From: an uncultured Alphaproteobacteria bacterium
Lineage (GTDB): Bacteria > Pseudomonadota > Alphaproteobacteria > HIMB59 > GCA-002718135
Length of the DNA: 64,000 nucleotides
Assembly (NCBI GenBank): GCA_902612805.1
Contig: CACMEY010000006.1
Location: 1-64,000 of the forward strand
Reading direction: 5' to 3'
Shown: positions 27,000 to 36,563 of the stretch, in pieces
Layout: each line of letters begins with the position of its first letter
Position numbering within the stretch: the first letter of the stretch is position 1
Notes under the pieces: generated by a model
Databases searched by the model: none
The model's input: only the letters and a program-made list of their open reading frames with translations
Told to the model about the DNA's origin: nothing
Translations under genes and position numbers: made by a program

Positions 27000-27820
27000 G
27001 TGATCTCGAAAAAATTATAAATGATGCCTTTGAGGATAGAGATAATATTAATGTCAATACTGCAGGTGATATTAGAAATGCAGTAGATGAAACTTTAAAC
27101 AAACTTGATAGTGGAAGCTTAAGGGTTTGTGAAAAAATCAATAATGAATGGCAAGTTAATCAATGGATTAAAAAGGCAATTCTTTTAAGTTTCAGATTAA
27201 ATGATAATGAAATCATTAAAGCATCGCATGCCACTTGGTTTGACAAAGTAGAAAGTAAAACTGCAAATTGGACTAAAGATGATCATCTGAAAGCAGGATT
27301 TCGATATGTACCAGACGCTGTTGTAAGAAAATCTGCATTTATTGCTAAAGGTGTTGTTTTAATGCCTTCTTTTGTAAATCTTGGTGCATATGTTGATGAA
27401 GGAACAATGATTGATACTTGGGCAACAGTTGGCTCATGTGCGCAAATAGGTAAAAACTGTCATATTTCTGGAGGCGCTGGTATTGGCGGTGTACTTGAGC
27501 CTCTTCAAGCAAATCCTGTAATTATTGAAGACAATTGTTTTATTGGAGCTAGAAGTGAAGTGGCTGAAGGTGTTATTGTTGGTGAAGGTGCGGTTTTATC
27601 AATGGGTGTATTTATTGGAGCATCTACAAAAATAGTCGATCGATCAACTGGGGAAATTTATATGGGAAAAGTTCCAGCGTATTCAGTTGTGGTACCAGGT
27701 ACATTACCAGGAAAAAAAGAAGGAGATATTAATCCTTCTTTATACTGTGCAGTTATTGTTAAAAGAGTTGATGAAAAAACTAGAAGCAAAACATCAATCA
27801 ATGATCTTTTAAGAGATTAA
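26996..27820 (+). CDS. dapD: Tetrahydrodipicolinate N-succinyltransferase
   Basis: Lysine/diaminopimelate pathway enzyme that succinylates tetrahydrodipicolinate. 274 residues with an N-terminal helical domain and a left-handed beta-helix built from hexapeptide repeats: [47 protein letters not shown] onward, residues about 110-215. GARSEVAEG and [11 protein letters not shown] are family-typical. It shares a base with dapE (TAATG), the next but one step in the same pathway. Confidence 0.96.
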   Translation: MSDLEKIINDAFEDRDNINVNTAGDIRNAVDETLNKLDSGSLRVCEKINNEWQVNQWIKKAILLSFRLNDNEIIKASHATWFDKVESKTANWTKDDHLKAGFRYVPDAVVRKSAFIAKGVVLMPSFVNLGAYVDEGTMIDTWATVGSCAQIGKNCHISGGAGIGGVLEPLQANPVIIEDNCFIGARSEVAEGVIVGEGAVLSMGVFIGASTKIVDRSTGEIYMGKVPAYSVVVPGTLPGKKEGDINPSLYCAVIVKRVDEKTRSKTSINDLLRD

Positions 27821-28998
27821 TGTCAGAAATTAATTTTGATCCAGTTACTCTTACACAATCTTTAGTTAAATGTGCAAGTGTAACTCCAAAAGATGAGGGA
27901 GCTTTAACAGTCGTTGAAAATCATCTAAGTGCTATAGGATGTGACTGTCATCCATTAACTTTCTCTGGAAACAATTCTTATGAAGTAAAAAATTTATTTG
28001 CAACAGTAGGAAATGAAGGAAAACATTTTGCTTATGCTGGTCATACAGATGTAGTTCCTGTAGGTAATGAAAGTTCATGGAAATACCCTCCTTTTTCTGC
28101 ACAAATAGATGGAGGCAAACTTTATGGAAGAGGTAGCGAAGATATGAAAAGCAGTGTTGCTTGTTTCATTAGTGCCGCTAAAAGATTTGTAGATAAATAT
28201 AAAAATTTTCCAGGAAAGATTTCCTTTATTATTACAGGTGATGAAGAAAGAGATTCCGTAAATGGCACACCAAGAATTCTAGAATGGGCAAGTAAACAAA
28301 ATTATAAATTTGATCATTGTCTTGTTGGTGAACCAACTTCTAAAAATGAGGTCGGCGATAAAGTAAAAATTGGAAGAAGAGGATCAATTAGTTTCTTTTT
28401 TCAGGTAAAAGGTATTCAAGGACATACGGCGAATTCTCATTTAGCTGAAAATTCTTCACATCACTTAGTGAATTTATTAAATAGTATATTAGAAGAGCCG
28501 CTGGATGAAGGTAATGAAAATTTTTTACCAACATCAGTTCAAATTGCCACTATTGATATTGGCAATCCTGTTCAAAACGTAATTCCAGAATTAGCTAAAG
28601 CAACAGTTAATATTAGATTTAATGATATGCACTCATCTGACTCACTTATTAAATGGATTGATAATAAAATAGAAAAGATTTTCTCTAAACTGGAAAACGC
28701 CAGTTGCACTTACACATATGATGCAACAGCTGAGTCATTTTTGAATAAAGCCGGTGATTTATATAATATTATTTCAAAATCAATTTCTGATGTTACAGGC
28801 AGAAATAGCCCGCCTGAACAAGCAACCGATGGTGGTACTTCTGATGCAAGATATATAAAGAACTATTGTGAAGTAGTAGAGCTAGGTCTAAGAAATCAAA
28901 CTCTTCATAAAGTAGATGAATTTGTTTTTGTTGAAGATATTATTAAACTAGAAAGTATTTATTTTAGAATTTTAGAAAATTATTTTGATGTCAATTAA
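27820..28998 (+). CDS. dapE: Succinyl-diaminopimelate desuccinylase
   Basis: Di-zinc M20-family hydrolase (392 aa) releasing LL-diaminopimelate. Metal and catalytic motifs: YAGHTDVVPVG (residues about 75-85), YGRGSEDMKSSVACF (about 103-117), ITGDEERDSVNGT with the catalytic Glu, GEPTS, RGSISFFFQVKGIQGHTA, and the C-terminal GGTSDARYI. It completes the dapD-dapE pair. Its stop overlaps that of the convergent GhrA-like gene by TTAA. Zinc dependence links it to the zinc-uptake genes in this window only in a general way. Confidence 0.95.
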   Translation: MSEINFDPVTLTQSLVKCASVTPKDEGALTVVENHLSAIGCDCHPLTFSGNNSYEVKNLFATVGNEGKHFAYAGHTDVVPVGNESSWKYPPFSAQIDGGKLYGRGSEDMKSSVACFISAAKRFVDKYKNFPGKISFIITGDEERDSVNGTPRILEWASKQNYKFDHCLVGEPTSKNEVGDKVKIGRRGSISFFFQVKGIQGHTANSHLAENSSHHLVNLLNSILEEPLDEGNENFLPTSVQIATIDIGNPVQNVIPELAKATVNIRFNDMHSSDSLIKWIDNKIEKIFSKLENASCTYTYDATAESFLNKAGDLYNIISKSISDVTGRNSPPEQATDGGTSDARYIKNYCEVVELGLRNQTLHKVDEFVFVEDIIKLESIYFRILENYFDVN

Positions 28999-29927
28999 TA
29001 TCCATTAGATGGATTAACATCTGATTTTACGTTTTTATTTTTCCTTAGTTTTTTATATTTGGAGTGCATGTATTTAACAGAAGGCTCTATGGCGGTTACA
29101 CCTGCTACATGTGGTGTAATTGTTACATTTGGTAATTTCCAAAATTGACTACTTGATTTTAAAGGTTCATTTTTAAAGACATCCAAATAAGCATAAAAAT
29201 TTTTGTTTTTCTTTAAATGATTTAAAAGGTCTTTCTCTTCAATTGCATTACCTCTACCTATATTTATTAAGCAAGAATTTTTTTTCATATTCTTTAAAAA
29301 CTTTTTATCTATTATATTATTCGTTTGAGGTGTTGATGGTAAAATAGACACAATAACATCAGAGCTTTTAATAAAACTTAGAATATTTTTACCGGTATAT
29401 ATTTTTATATTTTTTACTTTTTTTTGATTTTTTTTATACGCAATAACATTATAATTTAATTTATTTAGTAATCTTGCAATATGATTACCAAGAAAGCCTA
29501 GACCTAAAATACCTACTGTTAAATTTTTATTATCAATTGGCGTCCTTTCGCCAGACCAGTAATGTTTACTTTGAGAATTTTGAAAAATTTTAAAATTTAA
29601 TTGATAATTTAGTATTTGAGCTAGAGAATAATTAGCTATTCTCTCCCCCATTTCTTCATCTTTTATTCTGATTACAGGAATTTTCTTATTATAATTCTTT
29701 AGTTTTAAAATGTGATCTACGCCAGCACCCATAGAAAAAATAACTTTAAGATTTTTTAGTCTTGAAAGAATATCATCTGGTAGATTCCAAATTATAGCAC
29801 AGTTTACATCATTAAATTTTTTATAATCTTTTATAGAAATTATTTTTTCGTTTTTAAAATATTTTTTTATTGTTTTTTTCCAAACATCTATTTTATCAAA
29901 TGTTGTATTATGAAATAATATTGTCAT
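28995..29927 (-). CDS. GhrA-like D-2-hydroxyacid dehydrogenase
   Basis: 310-residue NAD(P)-dependent 2-hydroxyacid dehydrogenase resembling glyoxylate/hydroxypyruvate reductase A. Seen: the substrate-loop segment FSMGAGVDHIL (about 85-95) and the nucleotide-binding NLTVGILGLGFLGNHIARLL (about 134-153). The catalytic Arg lies in INIGRGNAIEE, the Glu in FKNEPL, and the His in ITPHVAGVT. The substrate is uncertain (glyoxylate, hydroxypyruvate or a sugar-derived ketoacid). It overlaps the GT4 gene by 4 bp and ends the transport/catabolic transcript. Confidence 0.85.
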   Translation of the reverse strand: MTILFHNTTFDKIDVWKKTIKKYFKNEKIISIKDYKKFNDVNCAIIWNLPDDILSRLKNLKVIFSMGAGVDHILKLKNYNKKIPVIRIKDEEMGERIANYSLAQILNYQLNFKIFQNSQSKHYWSGERTPIDNKNLTVGILGLGFLGNHIARLLNKLNYNVIAYKKNQKKVKNIKIYTGKNILSFIKSSDVIVSILPSTPQTNNIIDKKFLKNMKKNSCLINIGRGNAIEEKDLLNHLKKNKNFYAYLDVFKNEPLKSSSQFWKLPNVTITPHVAGVTAIEPSVKYMHSKYKKLRKNKNVKSDVNPSNGY

Positions 29928-31027
29928 TGAATTTCTTTAATTAAATCATTGTATTTTTTGATTTGAATATCCCAGTTAAGTTCATTTTCTGCTCTAATTT
30001 TAGCATTTTGACCAAGTTTTAATCTGTTTTCTTTATTATCTATTAAGCTTTTTATTGCTTCATCTAATTCATCAATATCTTTTATTATTAAGCCTGTTTT
30101 ATTGTGTATTACTGCTTCAGGAGTACCACCTATATTAGATGCTATTGATGGTATTTTGAAATTTGCTGCTTCTATGTAGGCTATACCAAATCCTTCAATT
30201 GATTTCGCTGAACTCTCATCTAGAGTTGGCATTATCATTAAATCAGTATTAGAAAATATATAATTTTTTTGGTTTTCATTAACGGTGCCAACTAAATTTA
30301 CATGATCTTGAAGATTGTATTCTTTAATTTTATTTTTAATACTATCTAGCTCCTCACCTTCTCCTGCAATTATGTATTGAATATCAGGAAAATATTTTTT
30401 TAAGTTCATTATAGATTTTAAAATTAAAGCATGACCTTTTCTCTTTTCAAGTCTTGCAAGAGTAAGTAATGTTGGCGAGCCTTGATTTAAATTTATATTT
30501 TCTTCAATATAATTTTTTTTAATATTAATACCTGGGTATATTATTTTAACATTTTTAAAATTATTACTTAATTTATTTAGTAAATTTTTCGTGTAGCTTG
30601 AATTTACTACTATTGCATTTACATATTCTAATATTTTTTTTACACGTTTATGATGTTTATCGTTTTTAATTATTATTTCATTACCATGAGCTAAGCTGAT
30701 AACTGGTATTTTATTTTTCTTAAGAAAATCTATTGGTACTTCAAGGCTTTTCCAACTATCACTAATTACTGCATCAATTTTTGATGAAACATGTATTTTT
30801 TTAAGTTCATTAAATTTTTTTCTATTTCTTAAAAACTTTATACCTCGAAATCTTTTTGTAGAAAAATTTATTTCATTTTGATCAAAAATATTATCTTCTT
30901 TAAAATTTTGTTGATCTGCTAATACAATTACATCTTTGAAACGACTTAGATGCAACGCTAAATTGTACATTAGGGTTTCTATCCCTCCAACTCTTGATGG
31001 AAAACATTGTGTTAATATAATTATCAT
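29924..31027 (-). CDS. GT4-family glycosyltransferase
   Basis: 367-residue GT-B glycosyltransferase. The N-terminal acceptor half begins ILTQCFPSRVGGIETLMYNLALHL with the Gly-Gly loop. The C-terminal donor half shows TLARLEKRKGHALILKSI, the IIAGEGEELDSIKNKI phosphate-binding strand and SSAKSIEGFGIAYIEAANFKIPSIAS, the EX7E region of GT4 (about 275-300). There is no signal peptide or membrane span, so it is cytoplasmic and acts on nucleotide-sugar donors. It lies 22 bp from the Gfo/Idh gene, so it may be on the same transcript despite an envelope-type role. Confidence 0.85.
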   Translation of the reverse strand: MIIILTQCFPSRVGGIETLMYNLALHLSRFKDVIVLADQQNFKEDNIFDQNEINFSTKRFRGIKFLRNRKKFNELKKIHVSSKIDAVISDSWKSLEVPIDFLKKNKIPVISLAHGNEIIIKNDKHHKRVKKILEYVNAIVVNSSYTKNLLNKLSNNFKNVKIIYPGINIKKNYIEENINLNQGSPTLLTLARLEKRKGHALILKSIMNLKKYFPDIQYIIAGEGEELDSIKNKIKEYNLQDHVNLVGTVNENQKNYIFSNTDLMIMPTLDESSAKSIEGFGIAYIEAANFKIPSIASNIGGTPEAVIHNKTGLIIKDIDELDEAIKSLIDNKENRLKLGQNAKIRAENELNWDIQIKKYNDLIKEIQ

Positions 31028-31049
31028 TAAAATTTAAAGAATTTAAAAT

Positions 31050-32057
31050 TTACGATATATTAATATCGATTGGAGTACCTTTAGCAATTGATTCCTTCAT
31101 TGCAAATACAACTCTTTCTGCTTCTAAAGCAGCCTGTAAATTTACTGCTGGTTTTTGATCAAAAACGCAATCCTCAATAAATTTATCTAAGCCTCTCTTT
31201 AAGCACCCATCAACTTTTGAGTCTATAGTTGGCCAATTAGCTATATCTGGCTTCATATAATTTGTTTCTGTTTGCATCTGCAAACCCATTGATGATCCTT
31301 CTATAATAATTGATCCTTTATCGCCTATAACATGAAGTGCTGGGTCTAGTGGTTCAGGTTGATTTTTAGGCAAAACCCAAGATGTTTCAAAGGAAGCTAA
31401 ACTTCCATCATCGAATTTCATGATTGCCATTACAGCATCATGCGAGTCATATTCCTTACATTCTCTAATAACTGCCTCTGCAAAAACTCTTACTGGCTTT
31501 GATTTATTAATTGACATAGTCATTTGAATATCATGAATCAAAGTTGAGGATAAAAGGTCAGTCCATGGAGCATAAATTTCAATTCCAAACCTGTTACCCC
31601 TTCTTCGTGCAAAACAAGATACAATATTGCCAATTTCATCATTTTTAACTTTTTCTTTCATTAATTTATATCGCGGATCTTCATGAAGAATAAAATTTAC
31701 AGAAATAATTTTTTTATGATCTTTTATTTTATCGACTAACTCATGTATTTTTTCCAAATTTCTACCGAGAGGTTTTTCTAGTAAAATTTTTAAACCTTTT
31801 TTTACTGACATAACAGCAGGCTCTATTCTGATTTGTTCAGGTGTAGCAATACTAATAGCATCTAATGTTTCAGTGTTTATTAATTTTGTAAAATCTTCAT
31901 AAGCTTTACAATTAAATGATTGTGCAACAGAATTAACCTTTTCTTTATCAACATCACAAACAGCAACAAGCTCAGAATTAGGATTTCTAAAAAAAGCTTC
32001 TGCATGAAATGTACCAACTAGACCAGTTCCAATAACTGCAATTTTTAATTTACTCAT
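31050..32057 (-). CDS. Gfo/Idh/MocA-family oxidoreductase
   Basis: 335-residue NAD(P)-dependent dehydrogenase. It has an N-terminal Rossmann fold (AVIGTGLVGTFHAEAF, residues about 7-22), the EKPLGRN catalytic-lysine motif (about 92-99) and a C-terminal alpha/beta domain with SSTLIHDIQMTMSI, where the conserved Asp-His pair sits reordered as His-Asp. Relatives act on inositols and sugars (for example inositol 2-dehydrogenase). Placement with sugar-type ABC permeases and a creatininase-family hydrolase suggests polyol or sugar catabolism; the substrate is not determinable. It shares one base with the permease gene. Confidence 0.85.
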   Translation of the reverse strand: MSKLKIAVIGTGLVGTFHAEAFFRNPNSELVAVCDVDKEKVNSVAQSFNCKAYEDFTKLINTETLDAISIATPEQIRIEPAVMSVKKGLKILLEKPLGRNLEKIHELVDKIKDHKKIISVNFILHEDPRYKLMKEKVKNDEIGNIVSCFARRRGNRFGIEIYAPWTDLLSSTLIHDIQMTMSINKSKPVRVFAEAVIRECKEYDSHDAVMAIMKFDDGSLASFETSWVLPKNQPEPLDPALHVIGDKGSIIIEGSSMGLQMQTETNYMKPDIANWPTIDSKVDGCLKRGLDKFIEDCVFDQKPAVNLQAALEAERVVFAMKESIAKGTPIDINIS

Positions 32058-32890
32058 TATTTATCACTTCCTGATAATACTACTTTTGTAATATATTGTT
32101 GGAAAAAAATCATTAGTATTGTGACTGGAATTAAAGTAATTATTGCTGCTGCAGCTTGTTGACCAATTTTAATGTCTATAGTGCTCCTAAATAATCCAAG
32201 AGCTACAGTAGAAATTTTCAAATTATTAGTAAATATTAAAGGTGTTAAAAATTCAACCCAAGATAAAATAAATGCAAATATGAAGGCTGCTATTAAACCA
32301 GGTCTCAATAAAGGGAAAATGATGTGAATTAAAAGCTGTAGAGTAGAACAACCATCAATTTTTGCAGCTTCCTCCACCTCAACAGGTAGTTTATCAATAA
32401 ATGATTTTAAAATCCAAATCACAAAAGGTAATGTAAAGGCAGTATAAGGAACAACTAGACTTAAAATAGTGTCATCTAGTTGATATGAAACTAATATTAC
32501 AAATAAGGGAATTACAAAAAGTATTGTTGGAAGAAAATAAACAGAAATTAAAGTTCCAAGAATAATATTTTTGGCTGGTAAATTTAATCTTGCGAGTGAG
32601 TAGGCTGCTGGAAAAGCTAAAATTATGCATAAAAAAGATGTGAGGAACGAAACAATAAGACTATTTTTAATACCTTCATAAATATTAGATATATGATTAG
32701 GTTTCAAAACCTCAGCAAAATGAGTAAATATAATTTCTGTTGGAAAAAAAGACAAGTTTCTAGATCTAATTATATTTTCAGGTTGTATGCTTGTTAATAT
32801 CAAACCGTAAAGTGGAAAAAACATTATTAAAAATACTATGAGAGCAGAAAAATAAATAAAAAAATTTTTTAGAATTAAATTTTTTTTCAT
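32057..32890 (-). CDS. Carbohydrate ABC transporter permease (MalG/UgpE type)
   Basis: 277-residue inner-membrane permease with six predicted helices, the first at about residues 12-35. The EAA coupling loop is VEEAAKIDGCSTLQLLIHIIFPLLRPGL (about 171-198), and the Pro-rich PFVIWILKSFI segment precedes it. The CUT1 (oligosaccharide/polyol) subfamily is most likely. It overlaps the other permease gene by 4 bp, so the two form the usual MalF/MalG heterodimer. The partner ATPase is not found in the window. Confidence 0.9.
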   Translation of the reverse strand: MKKNLILKNFFIYFSALIVFLIMFFPLYGLILTSIQPENIIRSRNLSFFPTEIIFTHFAEVLKPNHISNIYEGIKNSLIVSFLTSFLCIILAFPAAYSLARLNLPAKNIILGTLISVYFLPTILFVIPLFVILVSYQLDDTILSLVVPYTAFTLPFVIWILKSFIDKLPVEVEEAAKIDGCSTLQLLIHIIFPLLRPGLIAAFIFAFILSWVEFLTPLIFTNNLKISTVALGLFRSTIDIKIGQQAAAAIITLIPVTILMIFFQQYITKVVLSGSDK

Positions 32891-33816
32891 TTATTACCCC
32901 AAAAAAATTTCATTAAAAATCTTGATATAGTTGGAATTAATACAACAGCTAAAGTAATTATTAGCAAAACATAGGCTGCTGCTGAAGCTCGACCTAGATT
33001 AAAAGTTTCAAATGCTTCTTGATAAATGAAATAATTTAATGTGGTTGTCCCACCCCCAGGACCTCCTCTTGTAAGAACAAAAATTGTATCAAATGATTTC
33101 ATAGCTAAAACAAATTGTATCAAGAAAAGTGGTATCGCAATTGGTAACATTAAAGGAAATAAAATGTTCGAAAACCTTTGGAATACATTTGCTCCATCAA
33201 CTGAAGCAGCCTCAAAAACTTCTGAGGGCAAACTTTGAAGCCCTGATAAAAAAAATAATGTCATGAAAGGAATTGCTTTCCAAATTTCAGCAATAGCTAT
33301 TACATGAAGGGCTACTAGTGGATCTGCTAGCCAAATTTTATAACCTGATATGACTCCTAATTGATATAATAAAGCATTTAAAAACCCAGTATCAGCATGA
33401 AACATTTGTCCCCACAGTACACCAGAAACAACAGATGGCACTGCCCAAGGTAATACAATCATGACTCTTAAAAATGCTTTTCCAATAAATTTTTCATTTA
33501 AAAGAAGTGCGATCAAGAAAGAAAGTATTGTTGTACACACGCAGATTAAAAAACCAAAATAAATGGTTCTTAATACAGAACTTGTAAAAAAATAATTACT
33601 TATTAAAAATTCAAAGTTTTTAAATTGAATAAATTTTTTTATTTTTAAGCGAATTATATCATATTCGGCAAAACTTATTACAAAAGTAAATATAGCTGGA
33701 TATAAATAAGTTATAAAAACTAGAATTAAAGAAGGAAGTATTAGTGTGAAAGCAAGAATTTTTTCTCTTGAAAATTTGAATTGAGAATTACTTGGTTGGT
33801 TTAAAAGATCTGTCAT
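32887..33816 (-). CDS. Carbohydrate ABC transporter permease (MalF/UgpA type)
   Basis: 309-residue permease with six membrane helices. The EAA loop is VFEAASVDGANVFQRFSNILFPLMLP (about residues 198-223), and the RGGPGGGTTTLNYFIYQEAF segment typical of CUT1 MalF-type subunits follows. Its start lies 29 bp inside the metallo-beta-lactamase gene, an unusually long overlap even for this genome, implying tight translational coupling. Confidence 0.9.
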   Translation of the reverse strand: MTDLLNQPSNSQFKFSREKILAFTLILPSLILVFITYLYPAIFTFVISFAEYDIIRLKIKKFIQFKNFEFLISNYFFTSSVLRTIYFGFLICVCTTILSFLIALLLNEKFIGKAFLRVMIVLPWAVPSVVSGVLWGQMFHADTGFLNALLYQLGVISGYKIWLADPLVALHVIAIAEIWKAIPFMTLFFLSGLQSLPSEVFEAASVDGANVFQRFSNILFPLMLPIAIPLFLIQFVLAMKSFDTIFVLTRGGPGGGTTTLNYFIYQEAFETFNLGRASAAAYVLLIITLAVVLIPTISRFLMKFFWGNK

Positions 33817-34549
33817 GTCCTGGAATTACAAGATCTGGTTTATAGCTTTGTGCTTTATCTAGTGATTCGTTTAATTGTTTTAAATTTGCTTCTGGATACC
33901 ATCTAGAAAATTTTCTTTCACAATACTCTTCCTTTGTCATAGTTTGATCACCTGCAATTAAAATAGTTTCATCATTACTTTTAACTATAAAAGATATATG
34001 GCCATTTGTATGTCCCGGAGTCGTTATTGCATAGACATTTTCCATAATTTTTGTCTCATTATCATCTGAGATTTCAATTATTTCTCCCATCATTGATTTT
34101 TTAGCATCTACAATTTCTTTCCCCTCAATAGCCACCATATCATCAAATTCTTTGCTTCCAATAATCCAAGGTTTATTTCTAAAATGAACAATAGAAGCTG
34201 CATGATCAGAATGTGTATGAGTAGTAGCTACTATATCGATATCTTCATATGTTAAATTTTTTAAAGCCAGTGCTCTCTTTAATATAGAATAAAAACCGAT
34301 ATGATAATTACCAGGATCAACTAAAATATTTTTCTCACCTCTAATTAGTGTAGTTGAAGCTACTGGTAAAAAACCAACATTTGTATCAAAAATTGGTCCA
34401 TCATCAGTAGTTACACCCATAAGCTTTTCCATCTCATCAAGTTGTTGTTCTGGATGTGAAGCAAACATATAAATTAATTCGCTATTGTGATAACTAAATC
34501 TTAAAGTTACGGGATTTATTAAAATATCAACAGTAGTATTCATTCTCAA
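33788..34549 (-). CDS. Metallo-beta-lactamase-fold hydrolase
   Basis: 253-residue protein with the classic HxHxDH metal site (TTHTHSDHAASI, residues about 111-122). Later metal ligands lie in TTPGHTNGHISF (about 175-186) and in a C-terminal PGHDRSF. It resembles N-acyl homoserine lactonase/lactonase-type enzymes (two-metal, cytoplasmic, no signal peptide). Within this cassette a lactonase step after sugar oxidation by the dehydrogenase is a plausible role, but not provable. It overlaps its neighbours on both sides. Confidence 0.85.
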   Translation of the reverse strand: MRMNTTVDILINPVTLRFSYHNSELIYMFASHPEQQLDEMEKLMGVTTDDGPIFDTNVGFLPVASTTLIRGEKNILVDPGNYHIGFYSILKRALALKNLTYEDIDIVATTHTHSDHAASIVHFRNKPWIIGSKEFDDMVAIEGKEIVDAKKSMMGEIIEISDDNETKIMENVYAITTPGHTNGHISFIVKSNDETILIAGDQTMTKEEYCERKFSRWYPEANLKQLNESLDKAQSYKPDLVIPGHDRSFKPTK

Positions 34550-35766
34550 ATATCTCCATTTTCAGACAGACTTTGATTAATCCAGTCTAAGTTTTCATAA
34601 TTCATAAATGAGTAGTTATAGAAGCTAAATCCTGATGCATCTTTATTAAATACTTGAAGTTGGTTGTTAAGATCTAATTGATTAGAAACTTGTGGGAGGA
34701 TTGTTCTCATTGCAGGTATCATTTCAACTTTGTTATTTAATATTTTTTTATAAACATCATATTTTTCTTTTATAAGATCTAAATCTGCAAAATAAAAAGT
34801 TGGATGAATTTCATCAATCAACGGCAATAGAGAATTTAAATTTACACCATTTTGCCATCTCTGATTATTAGGACCAAGTGGATATAATGGGCCAAAGTCA
34901 ACTAAACCAATTTTTAAATTTTTATCTTTTCGTAATTCATTGATTACTAAAGTATTGATGTTTGTTATACTTTCTTCTCTTGCCAAATAATAATTCCAAA
35001 ATTCACCATCAAGAATACTTTCAAAATCAGACCAATTCATAACTTCTTTATTTGTTTTTTGATTAAAATAATCATCTGTAGTTTTTTTAACCCAGTTTCT
35101 AATCATTTCACCATCAATATTTTTTTGCTTCAAAGCCTCTAAACATTTATTACTAAAGTTAAGTGACATAATAAAATCAATATCAGCGGAAAAATCTACT
35201 CCAATTACTTCGTGGTGATGCCCGTGTCTTAAGGGAAGATATTCAAGAGATTCAATTAGAATTTTATCAAATACACCTAGATTTACTATATCTCTTGATA
35301 AATTGACAAAATGATCAACTACGTCCGAATTAAAGGGACAAAGAGAGTGTGTGATTGGATCACCCCAGGCATTATACACAGATGTATCAGGATAATTGTT
35401 TCCAATTCCAGAGTTATGAGTACCAAGCATCCATGCACATAATTTGATATTATTTTTTTTACATTGATTTGATAATTCTTCCCAAAACTGACTCCAATTC
35501 TCAGTAAGATTACTTATAGGTGATTGAAAACTATGATTGTTATGCCAACTACTTGGATTAAAATATAAAGCCCCAGGTTCAGGAAAATATATTTTTCTTT
35601 TTTTACTATGAGGTAAAAAAAACATTCCTGAGTGATAATTTACAGTAATATAAATTGCATTAAGTCCACTTCTCTTCACTGCATCAATAATTGCATCATA
35701 GCCTTCATCAATTACGTCCCAGGGATAACAAAATAAGGCTAAATCTTTTTTATTCATTTTTACCAT
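34546..35766 (-). CDS. Uncharacterised 406-aa glycosyl-hydrolase-like (TIM-barrel-type) protein
   Basis: I do not recognise a named family. The alternating pattern of hydrophobic strands and helices (LALFCYPWDVIDEGYDAIIDAVKRSGLNAIYITV, KLCAWMLGTH, KILIESLEYLPLRHGHHH, KIGLVDFGPLYP, HPTFYFADLD) looks like a TIM barrel of the GH10/GH-A type. The Glu in ILIESLEY and the Asp/Glu-rich strand ends are candidate catalytic residues. There is no signal peptide. It overlaps the creatininase gene by 17 bp and the hydrolase gene by 4 bp, so its substrate is likely the one imported by the cassette. Confidence 0.6.
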   Translation of the reverse strand: MVKMNKKDLALFCYPWDVIDEGYDAIIDAVKRSGLNAIYITVNYHSGMFFLPHSKKRKIYFPEPGALYFNPSSWHNNHSFQSPISNLTENWSQFWEELSNQCKKNNIKLCAWMLGTHNSGIGNNYPDTSVYNAWGDPITHSLCPFNSDVVDHFVNLSRDIVNLGVFDKILIESLEYLPLRHGHHHEVIGVDFSADIDFIMSLNFSNKCLEALKQKNIDGEMIRNWVKKTTDDYFNQKTNKEVMNWSDFESILDGEFWNYYLAREESITNINTLVINELRKDKNLKIGLVDFGPLYPLGPNNQRWQNGVNLNSLLPLIDEIHPTFYFADLDLIKEKYDVYKKILNNKVEMIPAMRTILPQVSNQLDLNNQLQVFNKDASGFSFYNYSFMNYENLDWINQSLSENGDI

Positions 35767-36544
35767 TTAAAGGTTTTGTCCATTTTGAAAAATCTTCAAT
35801 AAAATCTGAAACTTTATCTGTTATTATCTCATAAAGTTCTGTACCTTTCTTTTTCGAAGCTAGACTTGGTGAACCAATAACTCCATGATCTGAAAGCTCT
35901 TTAAAGCTTGCACTTACTCCAACTGAACCACCTGATAAAAGATCAACTCCAGTATATGAAGATCTTTTTAATGGGTTGTCGACAATTTTATCTTTTTTTA
36001 CTATCTCATCTTGCATATGTAACATTAGTGCTGTTTCCATTTCACATGCATGATTTATTCCACCAAGATCAGAATCTCTCCACTCATTAATTTCTTTTAG
36101 AGCAAAATCCCAATATGATGCTGTAGCTATATAAATATTTTTATCGTATTTTAACTTTTGTCCAACATTTTTAAGAATAGCAATATTGCCTCCGTGCCCA
36201 TTCAAAATAAGTATTCTTTCTAATTTATTTTTTACTAAACTCTCAACTATATCCAATATAAGATTTGTTAATGTTTCATCTTTAATGGAAATCGTGCCAG
36301 GAAAATCCATATGATGTGGTGAATAACCTGACCAGATAACTGGAGCCACAACTGCATTAATATTCTTTTGGTGAGATTTTTTTACAGACTCATTGGCAAT
36401 ATTATTAACCATAAATTCATCTACTTTGAGCGGTAAATGTTTTCCATGTTGCTCAAATGCGCCAAGAGGAAGAAGAACCACCGGATCTTTATCTGATAGG
36501 TCCTTAACTTCCTCCCATGTATAATTACCCAAATTAACTTTCAT
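35750..36544 (-). CDS. Creatininase-family amidohydrolase
   Basis: 264-residue zinc/manganese hydrolase of the creatininase superfamily. Metal and active-site motifs are intact: LPLGAFEQHGKHLPLKVDEF (residues about 25-44), ILNGHGGNIAIL (about 117-128) and GGINHACEMETALMLHM (about 161-177). The family includes creatinine amidohydrolase, MftE-like peptidases and 3-dehydro-scyllo-inosose hydrolase (IolN). The neighbouring Gfo/Idh dehydrogenase makes an IolN-like role as reasonable as creatinine cleavage. Confidence 0.85.
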   Translation of the reverse strand: MKVNLGNYTWEEVKDLSDKDPVVLLPLGAFEQHGKHLPLKVDEFMVNNIANESVKKSHQKNINAVVAPVIWSGYSPHHMDFPGTISIKDETLTNLILDIVESLVKNKLERILILNGHGGNIAILKNVGQKLKYDKNIYIATASYWDFALKEINEWRDSDLGGINHACEMETALMLHMQDEIVKKDKIVDNPLKRSSYTGVDLLSGGSVGVSASFKELSDHGVIGSPSLASKKKGTELYEIITDKVSDFIEDFSKWTKPLNGKNE

Positions 36545-36563
36545 AATTTGCGTATTTTATTAA

